From the NCBI GenBank assembly GCA_022606135.1, contig JABYQN010000001.1:4526001-4590000 (forward strand): a DNA stretch of 64,000 nt, in the 5' to 3' direction. This stretch comes from Fomes fomentarius (Eukaryota > Basidiomycota > Agaricomycetes > Polyporales > Polyporaceae). The notes beneath the pieces were generated by a model. The model was not told the DNA's origin. It ran no database searches and saw nothing but the letters and a program-made list of their open reading frames with translations. The translations under genes and the position numbers were made by a program. How positions within the stretch are numbered: the first letter of the stretch is position 1; each line of letters starts with the position of its first letter. Of this stretch, positions 36,301-47,892 are shown piece by piece.

Positions 36301-38797
36301 TTCAGTGCGCTGGGAGTGCTGCCGAAGGCCGACGGCTGCGCGGGCCAAGCAGGTTGAGTAGCCAAGGGCGCACTCACTGGTTGGGGGGCAGGGGGTAAGG
36401 GTGCCGGAGTAAGTGATGAGGTAGTTGTGGCGCTTGGCCCGAAGAAATTTGATGTTGAGCCGAAGGCAGACTTGGGCGCACTACTAGACCCAAAGATCGA
36501 CGAGGGTGAAGAAGAGCTAGCAGACGGACCGAAAGTCGCTCCACCAAAAGCACTCGACTTCGTGGTTAAGTTGCCAAAGGCAGACCCGCTAGACACACCG
36601 TTGATTGAAGTGGATGAGCCAAATGCGCTGGGACGCGAGGCCAGATTGGAGAATGCTGATGTGGTAGAGGACGTTAACGGAGGGGCGAATGGAGCGGAAG
36701 AGGAGGCAGAGAAGACATTCTGCGGCGGCCCTGCAGCAGGTGGGAGTGCACCAAGATTACTCGCAAGCCACTCGGTCGCACCCCTGGCAACTGGTGGAGC
36801 TGCAGGCGTAGGCTCCGGCGCAATGTCCTCCTCGACTTCAGTAATCTCTTCGGTGATTGTACCGGGGCTGTCCCCATAGACGTCTCCATTACCTGCCAGC
36901 AGAGGCTTCGAAATCCCGTCGATAATCTCGGGGACAGTTAGGTCACCGCGGATCGCTTCGATATCGTCGATACAGTTTTTTCCGAAGAGCCGCTCCATGA
37001 TGCAGGCCACGAGGTAGATCATCACAACATCATTCTGCTCGCGTAGGACTGCAGCAAGTTGTGAGAATATTTGCATCGCTTCGCCGTCAACTACAAGCTT
37101 CGATGTCTTGGAGATAGGGGCGCTCTTCGCTTGGACACGGAGGCGAAATTCGGTAGTGAGACGAAACACGGGGTGGTTGCGAATCTCTTGAGGGATTTCC
37201 TCGTGGCGTTCCTTCTGGTCGCGTATGTGGATAAGTCGATGGTATACACGCATCTCGAGTTCAGTGGGCGCCTGGTAGCGACCGCGTTGGTCCTCGTAGA
37301 ACTCCTTCAGACTTTGCAAAGCTACACGGTACTTCGTTAGCACACACGATTGACATCCTGAGTGGTACATACTGTTCATCAACTGCTGCTCTTCTAATGG
37401 AATGGAGAAGCGAGGGCTGTCACGCTCGAGGTGTAGCGCCAGGATATGAAAGCGCGCGCAACGATCGTGACATTCGATGGCCAAAGGACCAGTGTCGTGT
37501 TGCATCGTGAAGTCGTTGCGTACCGCACGCGAGCGGTCACGGATGAAGTCGTACGTTTGTGAGAAACCCCCTCTCATGATGAGATCGTGGAAGAGATAGT
37601 TGAGCGTTTTCTTAGAGAAATCAGGACGGTGTCATTATATGTTCAATGTAAGCTGACCTTCAGCACAGGAGGAGGTCGCAAATCCGACGGAATTGTCTTG
37701 TCGCCTGCTGCACGTTCGTAGATCTTGACCGCGCGCTTGTGGTCAACGCGTTTCGTCCCGGGAATCTTGAAGATGATCAGCGTAAATCGAAACGAACGGC
37801 GCGTGAAGCTTCGAAGGTCGAGAAGGATCAATTCCCGGTTCAAGGTACCATATTGCGACGCGCAAGACCAGTGCAAGCCTTCCTCGGCTCAACCAAGTAC
37901 AGGACAACTGAGACGCTTGACCATCAGATAGGGATTCATTCGTTCGATATGTCGATGTCCAAAAAGCCACGCACCTGAGCTGACCCGACTCGACCTCCCA
38001 AACATCAGCAGCCCAAGGGACGGCAAAACTAGAACATGTATACACGTACAACTTCCCACTTGTCGAGGTTATTTTCCCGCTCCCTCCGGTACCGCTCGAA
38101 CCTCGGGCACATGTCCATACAAGTGCCGAGCATGGTTATGGCTTCGTCCAGTCGCTTTGGTACAAGTGGGTCGTCCATCTTGCCCTCCGCTATTGCGCGT
38201 TTGCGTTCAACTTCCCGTTGCTTCACAAGCTGGAATGGATCGTGTAATTTGTTCAGTAAAGTAACCACATAGCATCAAGCACTGGAACGCCCCTGTACGT
38301 GGCAGGTGATAGATGGCACCCCACGCAACGGCTCGTCCGTAACGAATTCATAATAGCATCCACAACATTGCAGTCCCCTGGTCTCCTGGTCTCGTCGATA
38401 TTGAACCCGTCACGTAGGAGGACGTTCCAAGCACTGATACGTCTGATGTAAACGAATAGATACGCACCTCTTGATAGAACTTCTCTCGTTCCTCAGGTGT
38501 TTCAGGTTCTGGTTGGGCCTGCTCTCCGTCATCTTCATGTCCACTATCTCCGCTAGCACCCTCATCCTCCGTCGCACTGGCTCCCTCGTCAATCAGGTCG
38601 GTAGGCACAGTGAGGTACACTCCGTGTTGAGGGAGTCCACCGCGACCTCGACCTCGGCGACGATGCGTTCCTCTCTCCCAACGTTCGCCATCACCCGCAT
38701 GTCCATTTTCTTCCTGTCCAGCGACCCACTTCTTGTTCTTCGAGTGCACAGTTCGTCGAGGTTTGTCGGACGCCGCCGCACCTTGAATATGAATCAT
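33377..38797 (-). CDS. sac3: SAC3/GANP-family mRNA export factor
   Basis: Ten exons encode about 1507 aa: 38797-38468, 38229-38050, 37765-37658, 37610-35001, 34950-34643, 34587-34437, 34377-34224, 34170-34093, 34038-33886, 33828-33377. Phases are consistent throughout. A basic/acidic N-terminus with an Arg-Gly patch (HRRRGRGRGGL) precedes the SAC3/GANP domain (about residues 145-400: MLGTCMDMCPRFER, RVDHKRAVKIYER, MRGGFSQTYDFIRDR). A Ser/Pro region with many FG dipeptides follows (about 480-630: SAFG, SIFG, NFFG). A basic KRRRISVP/IKRRKSS region precedes a C-terminal part resembling the MCM3AP-like end. Sac3 is the scaffold of TREX-2 at nuclear pores and couples transcription to export. Introns 1 and 2 (238 and 284 nt) are longer than average. 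Divergent from the DUF4484 gene; start codons are 371 bases apart. Confidence 0.93.
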
Positions 38798-39168
38798 TGT
38801 GGCGCCGGTGGACGTTGTTGCAGGGAATTCAATCGTGCTACAAGTTTCTAGTATGTGTATGTTGTCTCCAGTCTTGGAAAAGCCAGCAGAGCGAGTGGCC
38901 CGCGCGGGGGGAGGGGTGACCGGTATGTACTGGGTACCGGTGAGTACGGAGACAAGGACAAGAGGCGCTCGGACGGATTACAGGGTTCTGCCTATTCGAG
39001 AGATTATGTGCTTAGTCAGCACTGGCAACCGCAAGCGACTTAGCGAGGAGGCAACTTCACCTTCGACGACCACGACGACCACAATCAAGCTACAATCTCG
39101 ACGACCCCAGAGGGCGGCCGTGCTATCTTCTGTACATCCTTTTATTCAAAAGGACGGGCCCGACGCTC
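38798..39168. promoter_or_regulatory. Divergent intergenic region (SAC3 / DUF4484 gene)
   Basis: These 371 bases separate two start codons that face away from each other. Open frames here have no coding character. No TATA box or known operator was recognised. The promoter role follows from position only. Confidence 0.35.
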
Positions 39169-41380
39169 ATGCATTCCGGGCACACTGTTCCTCAAGACCT
39201 AGGTGCGCATTTGTCTTAATTGTCCTGTCTTTTACGCTAGAATTATATACACAGTCGCCATTTTCCATGCATCGTTTCACAGAACAAAGGGCAACGTCAT
39301 AGATTGGGCTTTGAAGAGTTTAGAAGGTACGCTTCATCGGGGACGAACATTGGGAATGTATTGCATGTAAGGCGGCACAAGTGGAGACTAGGGGCTACTT
39401 TCTGTCGCGAACGCGAGCTGCGTACAAGTCGACCCCTTGTCTCTACTTTCGTCTGCTTCAATGTGCAGAACTCATCACCCGTTATTCGTCGAGTGTGTGG
39501 CCTGTGATTGATGTTTTGACGCGTAGACTTGGACCTTTCGAATCTCGAGTTCAGCTGCCTACCAAGCGGGTTGCATCTCATCGAGCGAGATGTCGTGTAC
39601 GTGATGCTCGGGTCTTCATGAATTATTGTAACCTTTCATGCCAGCTTTTTCACCAAAAACGACCACCAAGGCGTCTGCGTATTCCGCAGACGGAGGACTG
39701 CCGAGGACGGCCACCGCGGCTTCCGCCTATCCTCTCTAGGTATACTTCTCGCCAAATCTTCACGCCCTCGACCATGGAGACATGTCGTCGCCCTCAAGGA
39801 ACTCGTCACTTCTATTTATACTGCGTTAGAAGACCGCGACACACTGGAGCCCGTGGAGAGCGATTGGGACCCTGTGCGCGCGTTCTTCGAGGAGCGCAAG
39901 GTACGTGATCTGAACGTCGCTAGCTCCTTGAGCAACTGGGAAGGGTGGGACCATGAGCTGCAAGGCCCTTCCTCAGATTCCTGTCCTACCGTCCATCTTC
40001 CACACCTCCTGCGTATCCTCGGACCCTCTGCCTTGACTTTGTACAAGCATATCCTTGGCCGACGTCGCGTTCTCGTCATCACTCTCCCTCCTGTCGAGGC
40101 TGCATGTATTCTCTGTCAGGTCGCCGCGGACACGTGCTATCAGGAACAGGTCAGCGAGCTGGTGTCTGCCTACGGCGACGAAGAGGACGAAGAGGGTTCT
40201 CCGCAAAGGCTCAAGGGCAAGAACACGGCGGGTGTCAAGGTTTTGGGCATGGTCACTCTCAACGACATGGACAAGCTCGACCTCGAGAGCAAGTCCGGGC
40301 GCGGGTGGATTGCGTGTACCACCGACTCCATTTTCCTTGACAAGCCGAGCTACTACGACCTGATCATCGACCTCCGTACCGCTACCCCAAATAACCGTCC
40401 CTCATTCTTCCTCTCCAAGCTCGCAGAACAGCCAAGTGTCCGCGGGCCTTCCCATAAGCTCTCCAGCGTCCGCTTCACCTGGAGTGACGTTCGACTGGTA
40501 CGTTGCTGTGACGCTCAAGCAATCCGCCCTAACCTTGTTACAGTGGACCGAGCTCGACCGATTATTGCAGCTCGACTCGGAAGACAGCGTCGACGCGTGC
40601 TGTGACCCGTCCTCACACAGCGGCAAGCCTCGAAGTAGCACGAGCTCAGCGTGGACGGACGTCTGGCGCGTCTACGAAGACGTCTGCGTCATGTGCGCAG
40701 GCCTCTGGATGGGCGCGTGGCGGCACGCGCAGCACGCCGGCTCCCCATACCAAACCTCCCCGCGCCGGTCGGAAAACTGGGGCAGCGTCCGCCTGGAGGG
40801 CGAGGACGACCTCGCGTCCCGCGTGCACTCGCAATCGCACGTCCGCAGCCTCGGCCTCGGGATTGAAGGGCGTCCCTCGGGCAGCACGATCGACAACAGC
40901 CGCACCGCGCGCGCCGTCCGACGCGCAAGCACGCTCTCGGTGTGGACGTGGGCGGGGAAGAACGACGCACAGCAGGTCACGACCGAGGACGCCCCCGGGC
41001 CCTCCGATGGCATGTTCATCCCGGGCGAGCGGAGCAAGATCCCTGAGCCGAGCGTACGCGAGGAGGGAGTGACAAGCGCAAGGCGGGACCGCCAGATCAT
41101 CACGACGCTCGCACTGCTGGAGGCCTTCCACACGAACACGACCGCGATCCTCTCGCGCCTTGCGACTCTCCTGCAGACGCGCAAGTGCCAGCAATCGTCG
41201 GCGGGTGCGCAGGTCGTCGTCCTAGCGCCGAAGGACGTGATGTCGTTTGAGCTGGGGCCGTTCAGCGGGCTCGACGCGCGGTTCGTGGAGTGGCTTGGAG
41301 AGGAGTATGGGGGTGGGATTCGGGTGGTGGTGAAGCGGGGGTGGAAGGACCTCGTAGGACTTGTTCTGGGACTTGGGTGA
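39169..41380 (+). CDS. DUF4484/Anr2-like (LCHN, DENN-type) protein
   Basis: Five exons encode 621 aa: 39169-39202, 39255-39326, 39527-39596, 39645-40497, 40544-41380. The N-terminal part reads VAIFHASFHRTKGNVIDW, LDLSNLEFSCLPSGLHL, ERDVVFFTKND and FRLSSLGILLAKSSRPR, which fits the N-terminal half of the LCHN/Anr2 family. A second conserved block is HLLRILGPSALTLYKHIL. The C-terminus (GPFSGLDARFVEWLGEEY, VVKRGWKDLVGL) matches the DUF4484 end. The family is related to DENN proteins that act on Rab GTPases in membrane traffic; the yeast member Anr2 is poorly characterised. The short first exon was chosen because it gives MHSGHTVPQDLVAIF with a GT-AG junction and no frame break. The third quarter (about 370-480) is Ser/Arg-rich and likely disordered. 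Confidence 0.85.
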
Positions 41381-41526
41381 CTGGCCGGGGCAAGCACTCC
41401 TGTCGGTGTTACCCCTATGTAGGGCTGCTGTACTTATGACTGATTACTGTTATGATACCCTTACGACGCTCCCCGTGGCGGCAGCCGTGTATGTGCATGG
41501 AAAAAGCTCTACATTTTCAAAAACGT

Positions 41527-41597
41527 TGCATCCGCCGGGAGTCGAACCCGGAGCTAGGCCATGGGAAGACCCAATGTTACCGCTACACCACGAATGC
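41527..41597 (-). tRNA. tRNA-Gly (CCC)
   Basis: A 71-nt cloverleaf. Acceptor GCATTCG/CGGATGC (one T-G pair) with discriminator A. D arm GTGT/ACAT, anticodon stem GGGTC/GGCCT, loop TTCCCAT with anticodon CCC, and T arm CCGGG-TTCGACT-CCCGG. A TTTTT terminator lies a few bases beyond the 3' end (minus strand, 41519-41523). A TCC anticodon would break the anticodon stem, so CCC is preferred. No intron. Confidence 0.9.
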
Positions 41598-41969
41598 TTA
41601 ATGAGCTTATCCCATTGAGTATACTATGACAGTTTGTATGCAGTTCCCAGTGACTTCATACATGATCCACGATTCCGTCTGTGGTCACCTAGTGGTAGCC
41701 GGCTCTGGATGATCATGACTTACTAACCACCCAAGACATGAGCTTATAGCTTCGCTTCAGCGTTGAGATGTCGGAACTCCTAACACCGAGGGGTGTCGGT
41801 GTCAACGCGATGCGGTACTTAACCGCCTCGGCAACGTCAACGGCTCTAGGCCGTCGTCCGAATCGGGCACATGTGGGGAATGTGCGCAGTACTTATACCA
41901 GCTTCTGGCAACTTGCTTTCCCACTCACTTTGATCTCTCCGACTGCACGTAACTTATATTCACCCTCAA
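41598..41969. other. Intergenic, upstream of small membrane protein gene
   Basis: About 370 bases without an exon chain. An open frame at 41768-42178 overlaps the real first exons in another frame and was not accepted. Confidence 0.35.
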
Positions 41970-42571
41970 ATGGCGCACTGGTGAGCTGGAAGCCTCGCAT
42001 ATCAGAGTACTGGTCGACTGACATACGTATCGTGATTGCGCTGGCAGGTTTGACTACCTCTCACTATTTTTGGTGTGTTCGCGACGTACCACAGTGGCTC
42101 CTTGTGTATAGGCTGATCCCTGGTCCAACAGACGCTTTCCATATTCGCTGCTATCGCCTATGTGTACTTGAACGCTAAGAAGGCATGGTCTGGTGCGGTG
42201 GCGTCAACCAAAGACTCGTTAGTAGACTATGTGCACCGACGCGCAGCCCACACCCCTGACTTCGTTCCCAGGTTGAAGAGCAAGGGCATGGACCTCTCGT
42301 CGAGCGGCCTCTCCGTCAAGACCGACAAACGGTTTGACCGGGAGCAGTATCTCGATGCCACGCAACGGTCAGTCCGCTACACTGCGTTTCTGTTGATAGT
42401 AGCCCCTGTCCGTGTCTCATGCACTGACATCTTTGCTTCTGCAGTGGTTTCATCAAAGCGTTCAATGCCTCCTCTGCAGGCAACCATGACCTCGATGCAC
42501 CAGATGATGCACAGAAAAAAGGCCGCGGAATGAGGCTGATAGGCAGGCGTTCGAAGACGCTTGAGAAATGA
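41970..42571 (+). CDS. Small single-span membrane protein (132 aa), unknown
   Basis: Four exons, 41970-41980, 42048-42072, 42132-42367 and 42445-42571, encode 132 aa. The start exon is 11 nt and the second 25 nt. Residues about 5-28 form one membrane segment (DYLSLFLTLSIFAAIAYVYL). Then come a Lys/Ser-rich part, GLSVKTDKRFDREQYLDATQ, RGFIKAFNASS, and a basic C-terminus. All junctions are GT-AG with consistent phase, and skipping the tiny exons removes the start and half of the membrane segment. The pattern of a short anchor followed by a conserved DREQYLDATQRG block suggests a basidiomycete-wide protein, but I cannot name it. Topology is probably N-terminal anchor with the tail in the cytosol (inference). 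Confidence 0.75.
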
Positions 42572-43390
42572 ACTCCCCAAGCTCGAGGTTGATGTGTGCC
42601 ACTTCAGCTCGGACACGTAGTGCCAACAATTCTCGGACAGCCTTGGGCCGTTTGGTGATATTCGACGCACGGCATCGGTGATATGATGCAATGGGACGCC
42701 TTGGGGTTGACAGCGACCGACTCGGAGCGTACTGTAGTATCCCACCAGGATGTAATGACATCTCATACAAATGTATTCCGTCTCTGTTCTCGTTCTCAAC
42801 GCTTGACCTACCCGATGTCTGCATTGACTCTGTGCGCTGTGCTAAAAGTTCCGACGGTGTCGGCGACGTCAAGCGTGAGACGATGTGCAATGCGCCGCCC
42901 AGAAGACATCTGTCCGCAGATGATGTCCATCAGGCTTCGTGACTACGACCATGCACACCCGACCAGCACCTTCTTTTACCTCCGTTCATTTTCACGTTAG
43001 CGTTCTCAGCGGCTCTTCAAGCTCTCGTTGAGTTGAACTTCGCGTGATCGTGATGGTGTGCACTGTTCATCACTGCTCAGCCCTATCGGACACATACACT
43101 GGTCTGCACTGTGGACGCATCCTCCATCTCTCCATCTTCTCCTCCACCACCTCGTCTCGTCTCGCCGCTACCTCATCGTAACAGAGTCGCAAGCAGACTG
43201 AGCGTCCTGCTAATTCTTGTTTGGGCAGGGGCCGTGCCACACTTCATTATACGCTTGTCCGAGCCGGTGCCATAAATTCTAGCGCACGGGCAGCTGCCCC
43301 CTTTCCTAAGCCTTCTTCATCCTCGCTGTCTCCGCGGCCGCTCCTTGCCCTCAACCAGCTCTTTGGCCTTTCTGTTCGCCTGCACCCACA
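42572..43390. other. Intergenic / promoter of Ser-rich protein gene
   Basis: About 820 bases. Positions 43110-43390 are strongly pyrimidine-rich, with CT tracts typical of fungal promoters just before a start codon. No gene was recognised in the rest. Confidence 0.4.
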
Positions 43391-45342
43391 ATGTCCGACA
43401 ACGGTGATATGGCGGAGATCCTGTCGCCCACTAGCCCGAGTGTCGCCAGCGCCGTCTTCGGCAGCGCTCGCCCACGTCGACCCAGCACACCCAAGTCGCC
43501 TCCTCATGTCTTTCCGTCACAGTCCCAGACACCCGCTAAAGCTGCAAAGCCACTACCCCGCGTTCCGGGCCCGACACATACGAGAACTATATCGACGCGG
43601 ACGACGAACTCGCCGCGCGCCCGACCCGCCGACAGGCGGCCAGACAGCCCCGATGTCGACACGATAATTGCGAGCACGCCCCGTCCGCGCCGCAAGTCCT
43701 CGGCGACGTTCCACTCGCCCATGGCGCGATCCAGGTCGAACACATCGATGGCGATCCCGTCGAGCTGGAAAGGAGTGAAGCCCAGGGAGGACGATGAGGG
43801 GTCCGTGATCTCAGACTACGGTACGCTGCTCAGCAAGGATGCAGACAGCGAGGAGGAGAAGCCGGCGGACGATGATGGGAGCGAGTCGGACTCTAGTATC
43901 GACATCCACACTCCTTTGCCGTATGTGATTCGTTCCTACTCTTATGACGTCGACCACTGACATTTGATGCAGTCATCTAATGTTCCGGGATGGTTTGCTG
44001 TCACCGCGTTCCAAGCTGCTTCCTGGCGGTGGTTCGACACTCTCTTTGTATCTGGAAGACGACGAGAATCCGGGCAATCGTGCGAACAGTGTGCTCAGTG
44101 TCGCCTCGACTGGTACATCCCTTCTTTCACCATATTCCTGCGTCAAAACGCTAATCTCTACTATGTACATAGCTGCCAGCACTATGACCAAATCTGGGAT
44201 CTACCGCGATCCACGCGACACGCAGCGGAGGAGACACAGGCACAAGGATCAAAGTCTGTTACGGGCGGGAATGGGCCTGACGACTGGGTTGGGTTGGAGT
44301 GACAGGTCAGTAGAAATGTCGATGAGTTTTCGTTCATGTCTGCTCATCTTCTGGTAGTGAGGACGAAGATGCACCATCCATGCTCACACGACGTCTCATC
44401 ACCACGAGCATCGCACGACAACCGTCTACCTACTCTTCCGGTTCGCGTGCACCGTCGCAACTGTCCAAGTCGTACTCGCTTGGGAAGTTGTCGCACGCTC
44501 CTCCGTCATACTCTCCTATACCTCGCCCTGGGACCAGGTTGAACCGCTCTGCCTCTGCTACCTCGGCGAGCTCCTCACAGGCGCGTCTCAGCACCGTTGA
44601 TACTGAGAGCGTCGCCTCTATCGATGCCAGCAGGCACCCTACTAGAAGCCGGACACAGTCCAATGCATCTGCCAGCTCCATCGTTTCCTCCGGCTCACGC
44701 GACTCTAGCAGCGCACATCAGTCCGTAACGAGTTCCCAGGCCCACACCACTACCTCGCGGACCACTGTGCCAAGGCCGCTCCGCCTTCCTCAGGTGGCGG
44801 GCATCCAAACACCATCCGTTACACGGACTACATCTTCCGTGGCAGAATCCCGCCCGCCTGTGTCGTCAGCGAACAAGCTAGCCGGGAAGCCTCAGGCCCG
44901 GCAACGGACACGCACGCTGTCAAACCCGGGTTCACGTCCGAACCCCTCTCTTCCCTCTCGGACCGCGTCTTCGCGAATCGTACCTCCCCGCTCTGTCAAC
45001 ACCTCCGTCATGGCGCCAGTGCGGTCAGTGTCGATCTCGCTTAGCACCTCAGAGCGGGCGAGCTTGCTGAACGAGGAGGCGCTATCGGAGTTCCCGTTGC
45101 CTCCGTCGTCGCCGCATTTCGTGCGGCCCAGCGTGAGTACGAACTTGCCGAAAACGGGCGCGTACACCTCCCCGATCTCCGCCCCTGCGACTCCCCAGGG
45201 GGGCCGCGTGCTGAACACGGTTGGGACGGGGCCGCGGCCACGGCCCCTGCCGCGCACGGGGACGGGGATGGTGTATCGGAGCAGCTCATACAGCGTGTAC
45301 GAGCGGACCACCGGTCGGACGTCAGTCGTCTCGTCTGGGTAG
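43391..45342 (+). CDS. Ser/Pro/Arg-rich disordered protein, unknown function
   Basis: Four exons, 43391-43920, 43973-44112, 44173-44305 and 44358-45342, encode 595 aa. Composition is dominated by Ser, Thr, Pro and Arg, with many SP, TP and RxxS sites that could be phosphorylated by kinases such as CDKs (inference). More ordered patches are a GSVISDYGTLLSKDADSEEE acidic segment (about 140-165), HLMFRDGLLSPRSKLLPGG (about 178-196), and a basic QRRRHRHKDQS stretch. No catalytic motif, signal peptide or membrane segment. All three introns are 52-60 nt with clean GT-AG ends. It may be a cytoskeletal or polarity-associated scaffold, as such proteins often are, but nothing here proves it. Confidence 0.75.
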
Positions 45343-46430
45343 GGGGTTCAGGACACCATATCTGCCCGGCTCACGAGCGCAAGCTTGCGGGCTTCCACGC
45401 TCTCTTTGTCTGCGTTTTGGTTAATCATCCTCCAGTCTTGCAAGTCTCTCTCCTCATGCTATAATCGTCGTGGCTGCGAAGCCGCGTGCCTCGCTTGGTG
45501 CTGTGTCTGCGTTCTGTTGGTCTTGAGAAGTACTGCTTTTAAGTAGTGTCGGGCCTCGACAGGGTTTGGAAATGCTAATCATGTGGCTGCGCATTCGTTG
45601 TTCGTGCGTTGGGCTGCTCGTAGAGTCGTTACCGGCAAGGGGGTCGTTGCTCTTGCTGATCTGTTGTCTCGTCGCTATACGTATTTATGTACGCACACTC
45701 GTTCTTGCACAATGCCATTACACCCTATATTGCTTCTCACCGCAGGTGTGTGTATTATTGTGTTCGGGGCGTCGCTATCACTGTCAGCTGCTATATCATA
45801 CCAACGCCCAGGCAGCTCCTAGGACGAGTAGAAGACGACGAACGGAACATGAACGCAACATGAAGGCAAACCTCGTGCGTATTCTTTTAAACACTCATAA
45901 ATAGTTTATGAGCCGGCCTCATTCCTCCCAAGACCTCGAGGGCTGTGCACATTTGATAGGATGTTCAAGCCGAGTCACTTGGCTTGGATGGCTGTGTCGT
46001 GAGCACTGTCACACCGCTGTACAACTTGAATAATCAGGATGTCTCGATATCACACGTATGGCAAGCTCTGCCACATTGAATCCAACTTGTCTCACGGTGA
46101 TACACTTGGGTTAATTCGGAGTATGGCACGCGGACCTCGGTGCGGGCATTCGAAACTTTTGAGTCAAATTTATTATAGCTAGTAGTACTGCAATGTTACA
46201 GCAGTTTTTACAAATCGCATAGTGAAGGATCGCGCGACCGTGTTACAATGTCCTTGAATGGGAAAGTTCGACGGTGCCACAGCACGAGATGAATCCATGG
46301 GAGGGATAGTCCGAGCCGTACCAACTTGAAGGCTAGGAGGATAGGAGTGCGAATGGTTCTGTTCCGTCGTGGAACATCGTAAATTTCGGTGCGATGGAAT
46401 CGCCAGTATCATCGGAGAGGGCCCGGGGGA
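45343..46430. other. 3' flank and intergenic sequence
   Basis: The first 500 bases are T-rich 3' sequence of the Ser-rich gene. Further right there is AT-rich DNA with no supported gene. Confidence 0.4.
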
Positions 46431-47892
46431 TTACTGGTAGGGGGCCGCTCTATGAAGCACGACGGGAGCGTGCCAGGGGAAGGTGACGGAAACAATGGGG
46501 GAAGTGATGGGTGATGTGAAGCCAGATGGTGCGAGAATTAGACCGAGCGAAGGAGGAAGAAGAGACCGAGGAATAGCAAGGGGATAGTGGTACGGCACAG
46601 TACTCAAGGAAGGGGTAGGCGATGGCGTAAGAGGGAGGGATGGTGGAAAACTTGGCGGTGAGGCGAACAGCGGTGGCTCCAATGATACAGGCGGAACCCA
46701 ACTCGCAGCTTTGCAAGATGATCCTCCGAAGTGGGCTGGGGTACGGGTAGCCCTCCGCTGGGTCTGCTCCGCACTCGGCGTTTCTATGACGTCTAAGGAG
46801 ATCGTGCGTTGCGGCGTTGCATGAGATGATGTGCGAGGAGTCTTCTCGGCGTGGCTTCGGACTGCAGCCCATCTTCCTAGGGCAGCCGTGGGCGATGACT
46901 CGAGCTCCAGCACAGTGACAGCTGGGTACCGCTCCTTGATGGCAGAGAAGATGGGCTTCGCCCACGAGGGAGCGTTGATAAACTTCAGTACCAGATGCGC
47001 GACAGTGTGGAAGACGACTTTCAAGTCATTCGAGACGAACTCCGCTGCATCGCCCACGACCACCGCAAGCTTTGAAATGTGCTGGAATGTTGGTAGGTGG
47101 GGGCCCAGAGCAGAGAGTCCCGACGGCGTGCTCGAAATGAAGGTGGCAGACGTCGCGAGCACGACGCCTCAATTCGGCCAAGACGGCGAGTCCGTCTCAG
47201 TCCGTGTCGTGGCCGCGTCGTGCGTGGCGATCCCCCGAAGTGGTGTCTGGGATACCGTAGCCCTCCGCTTAGTCTGCTCCACATTCGCCGTTTTCGCAAC
47301 GCCCAAGGACATCGTGCGTTGCGGCGGAAAGGACGATGCGCGGGGAGCCTTCTCTTTTTGCAGGCGTCGAAGCCACCGGTTGTCCAGCCTAACCACCATG
47401 GATGTGTCGTCCGCGGCGGCGGCGATATTGATGGTACGGGGGATACAGGTATTCTCAACCTGTCGAGGCTGACCATTCTTGCTTCCGTGGCCGTGCATGA
47501 TGATGGGCCGTAGGATGCGAGTGCTCTCAACGTGTCGGGGATGGTTCGAGGTCTAAAACCTCACCGAGTCCAGGACAACTCTCGGGAGCCCCATCTGTAC
47601 TGGAAGGGGCGAACGATGACCTAAAGAAGTCGTTCAAAAGGGCGTACTGGTACGGCGAGCCGGACGCCGCCTGTGGCTGAGAAGTTTGTCTGTCAGACGA
47701 GAGCGCGAGAGGGGAGGACGTGGTGGTGTGTGGGCTCCCATGGTGGGGTTTAGGAAGCGGGAGAGTTGAGCGAAGTGGATTGAGTGAGAGTGCTGGCCTT
47801 ATATAGCGTCGAGGAGTACGCGGAAGCTTTGGCAGGGTGAAGGCTTTGTTCAATGCTTCGGAGTCGCATCCACAACAGCATTGTGGAGACAA
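46431..47892 (-). pseudogene. Hypothetical gene remnant with internal duplication
   Basis: Three open frames follow each other on the minus strand: 47892-47527, 47498-47169 and 47162-46431. The last two share one frame and are separated by a TGA at 47171-47169. The middle and last parts contain a duplicated block: PQRTMSLGVAKT/EQTKRRAT (about 47330-47260) and PQRTISLDVIET/EQTQRRAT (about 46830-46760). The last frame has a hydrophobic-pattern segment (HISKLAVVVGDAAEFV, VFHTVAHLVLKFI) resembling the C-terminal part of F-box/LRR-like Agaricomycete proteins, then a Pro/Ser-rich tail. A 213-aa frame on the opposite strand (46831-47472) lacks such patterning. An unseen intron could rescue the TGA, so a live gene is possible. 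Confidence 0.35.

Noticed and set aside
40672..41397. 241-aa minus-strand frame opposite the DUF4484 gene
   Set aside because: Shadow of a GC-rich real exon on the other strand.
46831..47472. 213-aa plus-strand frame
   Set aside because: No recognisable motif; the opposite strand shows better hydrophobic patterning and duplicated motifs, though neither is certain.
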